From the NCBI GenBank assembly GCA_963751835.1, contig CAVVWD010000023.1:186001-250000 (forward strand): DNA of 64,000 nucleotides, read 5' to 3'. The notes beneath the pieces are model-generated. The model made no database searches. It saw nothing but the letters and a program-made list of their open reading frames with translations, and had not been told where the DNA came from. A program made the translations under genes and the position numbers. Position 1 is the first letter of the stretch. Each line of letters opens with the position of its first letter. Shown here piece after piece: positions 48,643-57,919 of this stretch. This DNA comes from JACVRW01 sp963751835. Its GTDB lineage: Bacteria; Actinomycetota; Thermoleophilia; Solirubrobacterales; Thermoleophilaceae.

Positions 48643-49776
48643 GTGGACGAGCCTGACTCTGCGCTCGCCCGGGTCCAGTGGTGGGCCACGGCGGTCTGGC
48701 TCGCACTGATCGGCGGCGGCGGACTCGGCTTCGTCGCCCGCGACGTCCTGCACGCCGGCCGCCCCACGGTGGCCCTCGCCTGGACCCTTGGGGCGGCGCT
48801 CGTGGCGGGCCCGGTCCTGATGCGACGGCGCCGAGGCCGGCGCGGTGGCCGCCGTGGCGACGCCGCGGATCGCGATGCGGAGCTCGGGCAGGCTTCGGTC
48901 GAATGGGTCGGGCTCGTCCTGGTCTGCTCGCTTGCGCTCGGCGCGCTCGCCGCGATGGGTCCCCCGAGCGACGGCCGCTCGTTCGGGGGCTTCCTCGCTC
49001 ACCGCGTCGCGTGCGCGGCCCGCGGCGGCTGCGACGATGGACAGCGCGCCCTCGCCGAGGCCTACGGGCCGGGCGTTGCGGCGCTCGTCCGCGAGCACGC
49101 GCCCAATCTCGTCTACGAGCGCGGAGAACGCCAGTTGCCGGTCGACTGGCGCCGATGCCGGCGGCCGGAGTGCGCGAGCGCAGATGACGACCCGGACCTC
49201 GACGTTCATGGCGGCGCCGGCGGCGCCCGGGCCACCGTGTTCACACGCGTCTTGCGGCGCGGCGGGCGCATGTACATCCAGTACTGGCTCTACTACCCCG
49301 ATTCGAACACCACGTTCGCCGGCGCCGACAAGGCCTGGGAGGCGAGCTGGCTGCTCCCCCGGATCAAGAAGCTCGTGACCGGCTCGAGCGGTTGGTTCGG
49401 GTTCCACCGGGACGACTGGGAGAGCTATCAGCTGCGCCTCGATCCCGACGGGAGCGCCTGGGCCCGGGCGAGTTCGCACGGCCACTACCAGGGCTGCGAG
49501 TCGGCGGGCTGCCGCAACCGCTGGATGCGCCGCACGGGCTGGACGCGGGTGTCGCGCGGCAGCCACGCCGGCCATATCCCGATGCGTGAGGAGCACGGTC
49601 GCCTGCGGCCGGTCTACCCGGGACCTGACCTGCGCGAGCGCACGTCGACCGCCGAGGGCCTTCGCCTGATCCCGCTCGAGACGCACGACCGTCGCCGCTA
49701 CCGCCGGCACGACGAGCACATCGAGCCGCCCTGGCGCAAGGACGCGTACCACGATCCGACGAGCGACGAGTCCTGA
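48643..49776 (+). CDS. pilin-like GQAxxE protein with Vps62-like domain
   Basis: 377 residues from a GTG directly after the previous stop. Two membrane helices (12-30, 42-60) precede an internal pilin-like motif G82-QASVEWVGLVLVCSLALGAL with Glu at +5. AHRVACAARGGC then parallels the neighbour. Residues about 200-300 (MYIQYWLYYPDSNTTF, HRDDWESYQLRLDPDG, SSHGHYQGC) resemble the Vps62-type/DUF946 domain found in plant and fungal proteins. Surface display or secretion is likely; the function is unknown. Confidence 0.65.
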   Translation: MDEPDSALARVQWWATAVWLALIGGGGLGFVARDVLHAGRPTVALAWTLGAALVAGPVLMRRRRGRRGGRRGDAADRDAELGQASVEWVGLVLVCSLALGALAAMGPPSDGRSFGGFLAHRVACAARGGCDDGQRALAEAYGPGVAALVREHAPNLVYERGERQLPVDWRRCRRPECASADDDPDLDVHGGAGGARATVFTRVLRRGGRMYIQYWLYYPDSNTTFAGADKAWEASWLLPRIKKLVTGSSGWFGFHRDDWESYQLRLDPDGSAWARASSHGHYQGCESAGCRNRWMRRTGWTRVSRGSHAGHIPMREEHGRLRPVYPGPDLRERTSTAEGLRLIPLETHDRRRYRRHDEHIEPPWRKDAYHDPTSDES

Positions 49777-49794
49777 GCGGGCCGCGCCGCCGCA

Positions 49795-49831
49795 TCACGC
49801 CCGGTCCGGCTCGTCACGCCCGGTCCGGCTC
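49795..49831 (+). repeat. 18-bp tandem repeat before the patatin gene
   Basis: Two copies of TCACGCCCGGTCCGGCTC (49795-49812, 49814-49831) separated by one base, in the 127-base gap between the Vps62-like and patatin genes. No coding role. Confidence 0.85.
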
Positions 49832-49903
49832 CTACCCTTACGGCACGATGGTTCGGCCGACCCCTGGTTTATCGGGCCGGGCGCTGCGGGAAAGCGGACG
49901 CAG

Positions 49904-50965
49904 GTGAATGTGGGGCTCGTGCTGGGCGCCGGCGGAGTGCTCGGCGGCGCCTGGCTCACCGGAGGGCTCGACGCCCTCGCGCGCGAGACCCGCTGGGACC
50001 CGGGCAGCGCGGAGTACATCGTGGGGACCTCGGCCGGCTCGATGATCGGCGCCCTCATCGCGGCCGGCGTGCCGCCCTGGTTCATGGTCGCTCACTCGCG
50101 CGGCGAGGTCTTCGACGGTCTCACCGGCCCCGATGGCCGCCCGGCAGCGGACGCGGACCGCGCGGCCGGAGCCGTCTTCAGGGTCCATCGCGGCCTGCCG
50201 GCCATCGGACCTGGCTCGCTCCGGATGGCCTTCACGGCGCTCCGCAACCCGCTGCGTCACACCCCGCTTCAGATGCTCGCCGGGTGGATACCGGCGGGGT
50301 TCATCTCGACCGATTCGCTCAAGGACGTGGTTCGCCGGGCGGTGCCGGACGAATGGGTCGATCACCCGAACTACTGGGCGGTCGCGTGCGATTACGAGTC
50401 CGGCCGCCGCATCCCGTTCGGGCGGCTCGACTCGCCGCAGGCCGAGATCGCCGAAGCGGTCGCCGCGTCCTGTGCCATCCCCGGCTTCTACCGGCCGGTC
50501 CCCATCGGTGGGCGACGCTACGTGGACGGCGGTGTCTGCTCCGTCTCCAACCTCGACGTGGTCGCCGGCCGCGGCCTCGACCTCGTCATCTGCCTCAATC
50601 CGCTTACGAGCCCGGACAGGGCAGCCGGCTTGCTCGACCTGCTGCCGGCACTCAGCAACGGGGCCGGCCGGCGCAGGCTCGCCCACGAGGAGCGCAAGGT
50701 GCGTCGCTTCGGGACCGAGGTCGTCGTGATCGAGCCGAGCGGCGAGGACCTTGCGGTGATGGGCCGCAACTGGATGAGCCCCGAGCGGCGCCAAGAGGTG
50801 ATCGAGACCGCGCGCCGGACGGTGGCCGAGCAGCTCCGCGGCGCGCCCCTGCGAGCCCTGCTCGCGGATCTCCCCCAGGGCGAGCCGCACAAGATCGAGC
50901 GGCCGGCGGGCCCGCCGTCGACCTGGCCGGAACTCCGCCCGGTGGGGCGCAGCAGCGCGGCCTGA
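49904..50965 (+). CDS. patatin-like phospholipase
   Basis: 353 residues. The oxyanion-hole GAGGVLGG is at the start, the nucleophile is S43 in GTSAG, and the dyad Asp is D208 in YVDGG. A cytoplasmic or membrane-associated acyl hydrolase of the RssA/patatin class without a signal peptide. Starts at GTG 49904. It stands alone between unrelated genes; the lipid substrate is unknown. Confidence 0.9.
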   Translation: MNVGLVLGAGGVLGGAWLTGGLDALARETRWDPGSAEYIVGTSAGSMIGALIAAGVPPWFMVAHSRGEVFDGLTGPDGRPAADADRAAGAVFRVHRGLPAIGPGSLRMAFTALRNPLRHTPLQMLAGWIPAGFISTDSLKDVVRRAVPDEWVDHPNYWAVACDYESGRRIPFGRLDSPQAEIAEAVAASCAIPGFYRPVPIGGRRYVDGGVCSVSNLDVVAGRGLDLVICLNPLTSPDRAAGLLDLLPALSNGAGRRRLAHEERKVRRFGTEVVVIEPSGEDLAVMGRNWMSPERRQEVIETARRTVAEQLRGAPLRALLADLPQGEPHKIERPAGPPSTWPELRPVGRSSAA

Positions 50966-51072
50966 GGCAAAGCTGCCGGCAGACATACCACGGGGACCCG
51001 CTGGTAGCACTCCCGCTTTTCGCCGCGCTTAGGACAAAAGGATCCCTTAACACGGAAAACTTATGCCGAACC

Positions 51073-51102
51073 TTGACAAATGTCCTCAGCGGGGAAGAGG
51101 AT
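51073..51102 (+). promoter_or_regulatory. ROK2 promoter
   Basis: TTGACA (51073-51078), then GAGGAT (51097-51102) after 18 bases, placing the transcript start at about GTG 51111. A very similar pair precedes the other ROK gene. Confidence 0.5.
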
Positions 51103-51110
51103 GCCCCGCG

Positions 51111-52328
51111 GTGAGAGGAGAGCAACCCGGGGCGCTCGGCTCGCTGCGCGAGTCGAACCGGGAGAAGGTGGTGAAGGCGCTGCAGACCCTCGGAGTCGCG
51201 AGCCGGGCCGATATCGCGCGCTGGACGGGCCTGTCGCGCTCGACCGTGTCGAGCATCGTGGGCGACCTCCACGACGAGGGGCTCGTCGGGGACCGGCGGG
51301 ACGGCGGGCGCGAGGCCTCCGGCAGTGGGCGCCCTCCGGCGCTGATCGCGCTCGACCCGGCGGCCGGGTTCGCGCTCGGAATCGACTTCGGCAAGCGTCA
51401 CCTGGCGGTGGCGCTCGCCGACCTCTCGCATGAGGTCCTCGGGGAGCAGCGCGTCGAGATGACCGACGACTACGAGGCCGGGGAGGGGATGCTGCGGGCC
51501 GCCGACCTCGTCGACCGCTTGCTCGACGACCTCGACGCCGACCGCGGACGGGTGATCGGGGTCGGTATGGGCATTCCCGGCCCGGTGCACCGGACCGGGC
51601 CGGTCGGCTCGTCGGCGATCCTCCCGGGCTGGTCGGGCACCTCCCCGGCGGAGCGGATGGCAGACCTGCTCGAGCTTCCCGTGCGCGTGGGCAACGACGC
51701 CAACCTGGGCGCGCTCGCCGAGTCAACCTGGGGCGCCGGGCGCGGTTCCGCGAGCGTGGTGTACCTGAAGCTCGCCACCGGAATCGGGGCCGGGATCGTG
51801 ATCGCCGGCCGGCTTTTTGAAGGAGCCGGCGGCACCGCCGGCGAAATCGGCCACACGACGATCAACGAGACCGGCGACATCTGCCGCTGCGGCAACCGCG
51901 GCTGCCTCGAGACGTACGCGGGAGCGGCCGCGATCGCCAGCCTGCTCTCGCGCAGCTTTGGCGAGCAGCTCGACCCCGAGGACGTGCTGAGTCGGGCGGC
52001 CGAGGGGGATCCCGGCTGCCGGCGGGCACTCGCCGACGCCGGCCGTCATATCGGCGTGGCGGTCGCGAACCTCTGCAATCTGGTGAACCCCGAGCGGATA
52101 GTGGTCGGGGGCAGCATGGGCCGAGCCGGCGCCCTGCTGCTGGATCCGCTCAGGGAGTCGGTGACCCTCCGCGCAATCCCGAGCGCGGGCGAGGACGTGC
52201 GGATCGTGCCCGGGGAGCTTGGCGAGCGCGCCGAGCTGCTCGGCGCGGTGGCGCTCGTGCTCCAGGAGGCGAGCCTGGCTCAGGGGGGCCGGACGCCGGC
52301 ACTACAGACCACGGAGACGAAACCCTAA
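51111..52328 (+). CDS. ROK-family transcriptional regulator, second copy
   Basis: A 405-residue paralogue of the ROK protein at 46748. The winged helix is SRADIARWTGLSRSTVSSIV, and the ROK domain has GEIGHTTI...CRCGNRGCLE zinc motif. GTG 51111 is preferred to ATG 51063, because the latter lies upstream of the promoter. It precedes a xylose-type ABC importer by 15 bases in the same direction and is probably its sugar-responsive repressor. Confidence 0.88.
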   Translation: MRGEQPGALGSLRESNREKVVKALQTLGVASRADIARWTGLSRSTVSSIVGDLHDEGLVGDRRDGGREASGSGRPPALIALDPAAGFALGIDFGKRHLAVALADLSHEVLGEQRVEMTDDYEAGEGMLRAADLVDRLLDDLDADRGRVIGVGMGIPGPVHRTGPVGSSAILPGWSGTSPAERMADLLELPVRVGNDANLGALAESTWGAGRGSASVVYLKLATGIGAGIVIAGRLFEGAGGTAGEIGHTTINETGDICRCGNRGCLETYAGAAAIASLLSRSFGEQLDPEDVLSRAAEGDPGCRRALADAGRHIGVAVANLCNLVNPERIVVGGSMGRAGALLLDPLRESVTLRAIPSAGEDVRIVPGELGERAELLGAVALVLQEASLAQGGRTPALQTTETKP

Positions 52329-52343
52329 GGAGGAGGACGGAAG

Positions 52344-53468
52344 ATGCAGCAGAGACGCTGGAGCTTTTTTGCGGTTATCGCGGCACTCGCTGTCGCGATG
52401 TCGATCGCCGCCTGCGGCGGCGACGATGACGACGACGGGGGCGGCGGTGGCGGCGGTGGCGGTGGCGGCAGCGGCGAGAGCGGCAAGATCGCGCTGCTCC
52501 TGCCCGAGACGAAGACGGCCCGCTACGAGTCGCAGGACCGGCCAAACTTCGAGGCCAAGGTCAAGGAGCTGTGTCCGGACTGCGAGATCATCTACTCGAA
52601 CGCGGACCAGGACGCCGCCCAGCAGCAGCAGCAGGCCGAGGCGGCGATCACACAGGGCGCGCAGGTGATGGTGCTCGACCCGGTCGACGCGGCCGCCGCC
52701 GCTCCACTCGTCGCGAGGGCGAAGTCGTCGGACATCCCCGTGATCTCCTATGACCGCCTGATCAGCGACGCCGACATCGACTACTACATCTCGTTCGACA
52801 ACGAGAGGGTCGGCCAGCTCCAGGGCGAGAGCCTCACGAAGAAGCTCGAGGACGACGGCGCTCAGGGCGACCTCGTGATGATCAACGGCGCTCCCACCGA
52901 CAACAACGCCACGCTGTTCAAGAAGGGCGCGCACAGCGTCATCGACGACAGCCCGTTCAAGGTGTCGAAGGAGTACGACACGCCCGACTGGAGCCCCGAC
53001 AAGGCCCAGCAGGAGATGGAGCAGGCGATCACGGCGCTCGGCAAGGACGGCTTCGTGGGCGTCTACGCCGCCAACGACGGAACGGCCGGCGGCGCCATCG
53101 CCGCGATGAAGGGCAACGGGATCAACCCGAGCACGCGTCCGACGACCGGTCAGGACGCCGAGCTGGCCGCGATCCAGCGGATCCTGGTCGGCGAGCAGTA
53201 CATGACCGTGTACAAGGCGATCAAGCCGGAGGCGGAGGCCGCGGCCGAGCTGGCCGTCGCCCTGCTGCGCGGTGAGGACCCGCCGAGCGGGCTCGTCAAC
53301 GACAAGGTCGCCAACGGCATGAAGGACGTGCCGTCGGTCCTGCTCACACCGGTAGCGGTCACGAAGGACAACGTCAACGACACGATCGTCAAGGACAACT
53401 TCTGGCCGGTGAACGAGATCTGCGCGGGCAAGTACGCGTCAGCCTGCAAGGAGGCGGGCATCCAGTAA
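52344..53468 (+). CDS. XylF-like sugar ABC transporter substrate-binding lipoprotein
   Basis: 374 residues. Signal peptide with lipobox SIAAC (Cys24 lipidated), then a Gly/Asp-rich linker and a type I periplasmic-binding-protein fold (KIALLLPETKTARYESQDRP, VMVLDPVDAAAAAPLV, ISYDRLI, VYAANDGTAGGAI). The YDRLI and AANDGTAGG forms are close to D-xylose-binding XylF/ChvE. A strong AAGGAGG lies before the ATG. A 12-bp hairpin follows the gene, as often seen between highly expressed binding-protein genes and their transporter genes. Confidence 0.9.
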   Translation: MQQRRWSFFAVIAALAVAMSIAACGGDDDDDGGGGGGGGGGGSGESGKIALLLPETKTARYESQDRPNFEAKVKELCPDCEIIYSNADQDAAQQQQQAEAAITQGAQVMVLDPVDAAAAAPLVARAKSSDIPVISYDRLISDADIDYYISFDNERVGQLQGESLTKKLEDDGAQGDLVMINGAPTDNNATLFKKGAHSVIDDSPFKVSKEYDTPDWSPDKAQQEMEQAITALGKDGFVGVYAANDGTAGGAIAAMKGNGINPSTRPTTGQDAELAAIQRILVGEQYMTVYKAIKPEAEAAAELAVALLRGEDPPSGLVNDKVANGMKDVPSVLLTPVAVTKDNVNDTIVKDNFWPVNEICAGKYASACKEAGIQ

Positions 53469-53484
53469 GACTCCCGGGGTGAGA

Positions 53485-53511
53485 CCCGGCGGCGCGACCC
53501 GCGCCGCCGGG
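53485..53511 (+). promoter_or_regulatory. hairpin between binding-protein and ATPase genes
   Basis: Perfect 12-bp stem CCCGGCGGCGCG / CGCGCCGCCGGG with an ACC loop. It has no T-tract and the operon continues 32 bases later. It could stabilise the upstream mRNA or reduce read-through into the transporter genes. Confidence 0.5.
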
Positions 53512-53542
53512 CACTCCGGAGAGTGAGAAAGGAGCCTTCGGG

Positions 53543-54310
53543 ATGGACGGGAACACACCCGTGCTCGCGCTCGAGGGGGTCAGCAAGAGCTTCGGCCCGG
53601 TGCAGGCCCTGAGCGACGTCGATTTCCAGGTCAGGATGGGCGAGGTCGTCGCGCTCGTGGGCGACAACGGAGCCGGCAAGTCGACGCTGGTGAAGACGAT
53701 TGCGGGCATTCACTCCGCCGACGACGGGCGCATCCTCTTCGAGGGCAACGAGGTGAAGATCGCCGGCCCGACGGACGCCACGGACCTCGGGATTGCGACC
53801 GTTTACCAGGACCTCGCGCTGTGCGACAACCTCGACGTGGTCGAGAACCTCTTCCTAGGCCGTGAGGAGGGCACCTTCGCGCTCGACGAGACCTCGATGG
53901 AGAAGCAGACCGGCAGCCTGCTCAGCCGTCTCGCGGTGACGATCGTCGACATGCGATCGGAGGTTGGCACGCTCTCAGGCGGGCAGCGCCAGCAGGTCGC
54001 GATCGCCCGCTCGCTGCTCGGCGATCCGAAGGTCGTGGTGCTCGACGAGCCGACCGCGGCCCTGGGCGTACGCCAGACCGCGATGGTGCTCGGCGTGATC
54101 AAGCGACTCCGCGACGAGGGGCACGCGGTGGTTGTGATCAGCCACAACCTGGTCGACGTGTTCGAGGTGGCCGACCGCATCTTCGTGCTGCGGCTGGGAC
54201 GTAAGGCCGGTGACTTCGACGCTGACAAGTCGAGCCAGGAGGAGGTCGTGGCGGCGATCACGGGGGCCGAGTTCGGCCGGGACGGCGACGAGGCGGGAGG
54301 TGACCGATGA
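53543..54310 (+). CDS. sugar ABC transporter ATPase (single domain)
   Basis: 255 residues: Walker A GDNGAGKS (40-47), signature LSGGQRQQVAIARSLL, Walker B VVVLDEPTAALG. Unlike XylG/RbsA, which carry two ATPase domains in about 500 residues, this is a single-domain form (FrcA-like) that must work as a homodimer. GTTTACCAGDL-type carbohydrate-transporter features (TVYQDLALCDNLDVVEN) place it in the CUT2 class. It overlaps the permease gene by four bases. Confidence 0.9.
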   Translation: MDGNTPVLALEGVSKSFGPVQALSDVDFQVRMGEVVALVGDNGAGKSTLVKTIAGIHSADDGRILFEGNEVKIAGPTDATDLGIATVYQDLALCDNLDVVENLFLGREEGTFALDETSMEKQTGSLLSRLAVTIVDMRSEVGTLSGGQRQQVAIARSLLGDPKVVVLDEPTAALGVRQTAMVLGVIKRLRDEGHAVVVISHNLVDVFEVADRIFVLRLGRKAGDFDADKSSQEEVVAAITGAEFGRDGDEAGGDR

Positions 54311-55530
54311 GTGCAGACGGTGGAGGCGGCGCAGCCGCCGCAACGGCCGACGCCGAGGTCAAGCAGCCTGGTCGCGACCTGGTGCGGCGGTTCGTCCAGG
54401 GCGACCTGGCCGCGCTCCGCGTCGTCATCATCCTGGTGGTTATCTGGGCCATCTTCTACAGCCAGGAGGAGCGCTTCCTCAGCTCCGTCAACCTGACCAA
54501 CCTGATGCTTCAGGCGACTGCCGTGGGGCTGGTGGCGGTCGGCGTGGTGCTGGTCTTGCTGCTAGGCGAGATCGACCTGTCGGTCGGCGCCGTGAGCGGC
54601 CTGTGCTCGGCGATCATGGCCGTGCTCGTCGAGCAGAATGGCTGGTCCCCATACCTCGGGATCGCGGCCGGGGTGCTCGCCGGAACCGCGATCGGGCTGT
54701 TCCAGGGCTCGGTGTTTACCCGCTTTGGGATACCTTCGTTCGTGGTCACTCTGGCGGGCCTGCTCGCCTGGCCCGGAGCGCAGCTCGAGGTGCTCGGCGA
54801 GACGGGGACGGTGAACATCAACAACCCGAAGATCACCGGCCTCACCAGCACCTTCTACAGCGACACGGTGGGCTGGATCTTCGCGGTGTTGGCGATCGCG
54901 GCGTTCGCGGCCATCACGCTGCTCGGACGGCAGCGACGCCTCCGCGCAGGGCTGTCCGCGCCGCCGCTCAGCACGCTGGTCGTGCGAATCGTGCTCGTAG
55001 CCGTGGTCGTGCTGGTGGCGATCTGGGTCCTGAACGACGACCGCGGCCTGCCGCTGGCCGTGCTGATCCTTCTCGGCTTCGTGCTGCTCTTCGTCTACAT
55101 CACCACGAGGACGACCTTCGGACGGCACATCTTCGCCGTGGGCGGCAACGCCGAAGCGGCACGGCGCGCCGGCATCAGCACCACGCGCGTGCGGGTCATC
55201 GTGTTCATGATCTCATCGACGATGGCCGCGATCGGCGGGATCATGGCCGCGTCGCGGCTGCTGGCGGTGAACCAGTCGTCGGGCGCGGGGGACTTTCTGC
55301 TGCTCGCGATCGCCGCCCCGGTGATCGCCGGCACGAGCCTGTTCGGCGGGCGCGGCAGCGTCTGGGACGCGCTGCTCGGCGCGCTCGTGATCCAGTCGAT
55401 CTCGAACGGTATGGACCTGCTCGGCTACGAGACGGCCGTGAAGTTCATGGTGACCGGCGCGGTGCTGCTGGCCGCAGTGATAATCGACGCGATCGCCCGG
55501 CGGCAGCGCCAGGCGGCGGGCCGCATCTAG
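54307..55530 (+). CDS. XylH-like sugar ABC transporter permease
   Basis: 407 residues with about ten membrane helices of the CUT2 (RbsC/XylH) type. The EAA-like cytoplasmic loop is GGNAEAARRAGISTTRVR. It completes a ROK/XylF/ATPase/XylH operon for uptake of a pentose-like sugar. No sugar isomerase or kinase follows, so catabolism is encoded elsewhere. Confidence 0.9.
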   Translation: MSADGGGGAAAATADAEVKQPGRDLVRRFVQGDLAALRVVIILVVIWAIFYSQEERFLSSVNLTNLMLQATAVGLVAVGVVLVLLLGEIDLSVGAVSGLCSAIMAVLVEQNGWSPYLGIAAGVLAGTAIGLFQGSVFTRFGIPSFVVTLAGLLAWPGAQLEVLGETGTVNINNPKITGLTSTFYSDTVGWIFAVLAIAAFAAITLLGRQRRLRAGLSAPPLSTLVVRIVLVAVVVLVAIWVLNDDRGLPLAVLILLGFVLLFVYITTRTTFGRHIFAVGGNAEAARRAGISTTRVRVIVFMISSTMAAIGGIMAASRLLAVNQSSGAGDFLLLAIAAPVIAGTSLFGGRGSVWDALLGALVIQSISNGMDLLGYETAVKFMVTGAVLLAAVIIDAIARRQRQAAGRI

Positions 55531-55684
55531 CCGTCGAATTGTCTGCATAGCGTCACGCACGGCGTGCACGTGGAGGGTGGACAGGCCGGCGTGTGGTAGG
55601 GCCCCGCGCGGCCTTGGGCGGCGCCTTGCCCGCACACTTCACAATTCAGCGGGCAGACGTCGAAGCGGAGGAGGGTGCGCTCAG

Positions 55685-57337
55685 GTGAGCGAGCTTGTAA
55701 AGCGGTTGCCGGGGCAGGCGGTCTATCAACTCGGGAGCGTCAAGGTGCTCATCGACGCCGGCGTCATCCGGCCGATCCGCCCCGACCGGCTCTGGGCCTT
55801 CGTGCGCACCCTGCAGCACTGGGGGCGAAGCCCCGCTGCCGGCGCGATTGCGCTCGCCGCCCGCTATCCGGACGACCCGATGATCGTCGACGAGCTCGGA
55901 ACACTCAGCTACTCGGAGGTCAGCTTCCGAACGAACGCACTCGCGCACTCGCTCGCGGACGCGGGAGTCGTGGAGGGTGACGGCGTGGGCATCATGTGCC
56001 GCAACCATCGCGGCTTCGTCGAAGCCACGATCGCGGTGTCCAAGCTCGGCGCCGACGCCCTCTATCTCAACACAGCGTTCGCCGGCCCCCAGCTGGCCGA
56101 GGTCGCGCAACGGGAGAAGCCGAGAGCCCTCATCTACGACGAGGAGTTCGGCGGCCTGCTCGAGGAGGCGGGGAAGCGGCGCAAGCGCTTCGTCGCCTGG
56201 CACGACTCGGACAGCTGCGCCGACCCCACCCTCGACGAGCTGATCCGCGCGGGTGACGCCGGCGACGTGGTGCCGCCCGCCCGCGAGGGCCGCGTGACGA
56301 TATTGACGAGCGGCACCACGGGAACCCCGAAGGGCGCCTCGCGCGGCAACCCGCAATCGCTCGACCCGGTGGTCTCGCTGCTCTCTGCGATCCCGCTGAA
56401 GACGCGCCAGGTTTCCCACATCGCGGCGCCGCTCTTCCACTCGTGGGGCCTGGCGCACTTCTCCCTCGGCCTCGTCCTTGGCACCACCTACGTCCTGCGG
56501 CGCAAGTTCGATCCCGAGGCCTGCCTCGCCACGGTGGCGCGCTACCGCTGCGACTCGCTCGTCGTAGTGCCGGTGATGATGCAGCGGATACTCGAGCTGC
56601 CGGAGCAGACGCGCGCCAAGTACGACGTGTCGTCGCTGAAGGTGGTGGCCGCGAGCGGCTCGGCGTTACCCGGCGATCTCGCCACCGACTGGATGAACGC
56701 CTTCGGCGACACGCTCTACAACCTCTACGGCTCCACCGAGGTGGCGTGGGCGTCGATCGCGACGCCCGAGCACATGCGCGCCGCTCCCGGCACCGCCGGA
56801 CGCCCACCGCGCGGGACGCTCGTGAAGCTCCTTGACGAGAACGGGGAGGAGGTGCCCGAGGGTCAGCCCGGGCGCATATTCGTCACCAACGAGATGCTCT
56901 TCGAGGGCTACACCGGCGGCGGCTCCAAGGAGGTGATCGGGGCCTTCATGTCGACGGGCGACGTCGGGCGCTTCGATGCCGACGGCCGGCTGTTCGTCGA
57001 GGGCCGCGACGACGAGATGATCGTGTCCGGCGGCGAGAACGTCTTCCCCAAGGAGGTCGAGGACACGCTTGCTCGCCACGACGCGGTGTCCGAGGCCGCG
57101 GCGATCGGCGTCGACGACGCCGATTTCGGCCAGCGCCTGCGCGCCTTCGTGGTCCTCGAGCAGGGGCGCGACGCGAGTGAGGACGAACTGAAGTCGCACG
57201 TCAAGCAGAACCTCGCCCGCTACAAGGTCCCGCGTGAGATCTGGTTCATCGAAGAGCTGCCGCGCAATGCCACCGGCAAGGTGGTGAAGCGCGAGCTGCA
57301 TGAGCTGGACGAGCCAGAGACGGCTGAGTCGAAATAG
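55685..57337 (+). CDS. long-chain-type acyl-CoA synthetase
   Basis: 550 residues of the ANL superfamily. The AMP-binding P-loop is TSGTTGTPKG (208-217). Further motifs are the aromatic YGSTEVAW, STGDVGRFD and DDEMIVSGGENVFPKEVE, and the adenylation Lys is near residue 533 in NATGKVVKREL. It has an N-terminal extension of about 60 residues as in several actinobacterial FadD proteins. It activates a fatty or other carboxylic acid with ATP and CoA. GTG 55685 with GGAGGAGGG upstream is chosen. Confidence 0.88.
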   Translation: MSELVKRLPGQAVYQLGSVKVLIDAGVIRPIRPDRLWAFVRTLQHWGRSPAAGAIALAARYPDDPMIVDELGTLSYSEVSFRTNALAHSLADAGVVEGDGVGIMCRNHRGFVEATIAVSKLGADALYLNTAFAGPQLAEVAQREKPRALIYDEEFGGLLEEAGKRRKRFVAWHDSDSCADPTLDELIRAGDAGDVVPPAREGRVTILTSGTTGTPKGASRGNPQSLDPVVSLLSAIPLKTRQVSHIAAPLFHSWGLAHFSLGLVLGTTYVLRRKFDPEACLATVARYRCDSLVVVPVMMQRILELPEQTRAKYDVSSLKVVAASGSALPGDLATDWMNAFGDTLYNLYGSTEVAWASIATPEHMRAAPGTAGRPPRGTLVKLLDENGEEVPEGQPGRIFVTNEMLFEGYTGGGSKEVIGAFMSTGDVGRFDADGRLFVEGRDDEMIVSGGENVFPKEVEDTLARHDAVSEAAAIGVDDADFGQRLRAFVVLEQGRDASEDELKSHVKQNLARYKVPREIWFIEELPRNATGKVVKRELHELDEPETAESK

Positions 57338-57393
57338 GGATACCGGCCGCCGATTCGGGGTAGCGGGTTCGGGCAACCGACGAAGGAGTCCGA

Positions 57394-57888
57394 ATGAGCG
57401 CTGGAGCGATCATCGCAATCATCATCGGTGCCCTGATCGTGCTGGCACTGGTCATGTGGCTCGGCAAGCGGAGCCGCGATCGCGCGCACGAGACACGGCG
57501 CCACGAGGCACGTGAGATCAGGCGCGAAGCCGAGGTCCATGGCGCCGAGGCCGACCAGATGAGTGCCGAGGCCGACGAACGCGCCGCCAGAGCCCGCCGC
57601 GAGGAGGCGCAGGCGCGCCAGCAGGCCGTCCGCGCCGAGGAACAGCGACACGAAGCGGAGCACCAGCACGCCCGCGCCCACGACATCGACCCCGACACCA
57701 AGGGCGACTACGAGCCGGGCTCGGAGCGCGCGACGACGCGCGAGGGCGAGTCCGACGCGGATGCCGAACGTGACACAAGTCGCGACGGCGACTACGACCG
57801 GACCGACGAAGGCTTCACACGCGAGGGCGATCTCGATCCGGACGCGGTCCGCGAGGAGCAGCGCAGGAGGGAGCGGGCGGACCGCTAG
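57394..57888 (+). CDS. single-pass membrane protein with charged coiled coil
   Basis: 164 residues: one membrane helix (about 4-22), then a highly charged Glu/Arg/Ala coiled coil (25-95) and an acidic disordered tail rich in Asp, Glu and Arg. AAGGAG lies before the ATG. No enzymatic motif. Probably anchored with the coiled coil in the cytoplasm. Similar small proteins occur in actinobacteria, without a defined function. Confidence 0.65.
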   Translation: MSAGAIIAIIIGALIVLALVMWLGKRSRDRAHETRRHEAREIRREAEVHGAEADQMSAEADERAARARREEAQARQQAVRAEEQRHEAEHQHARAHDIDPDTKGDYEPGSERATTREGESDADAERDTSRDGDYDRTDEGFTREGDLDPDAVREEQRRRERADR

Positions 57889-57919
57889 TCAGCGGTCCGC
57901 CGCCCCGTCCTCGCGAGGG

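Noticed and set aside
52435..52470. GGC-rich simple repeat
   Set aside because: It encodes the glycine linker of the lipoprotein after the lipobox Cys; not an independent repeat element.
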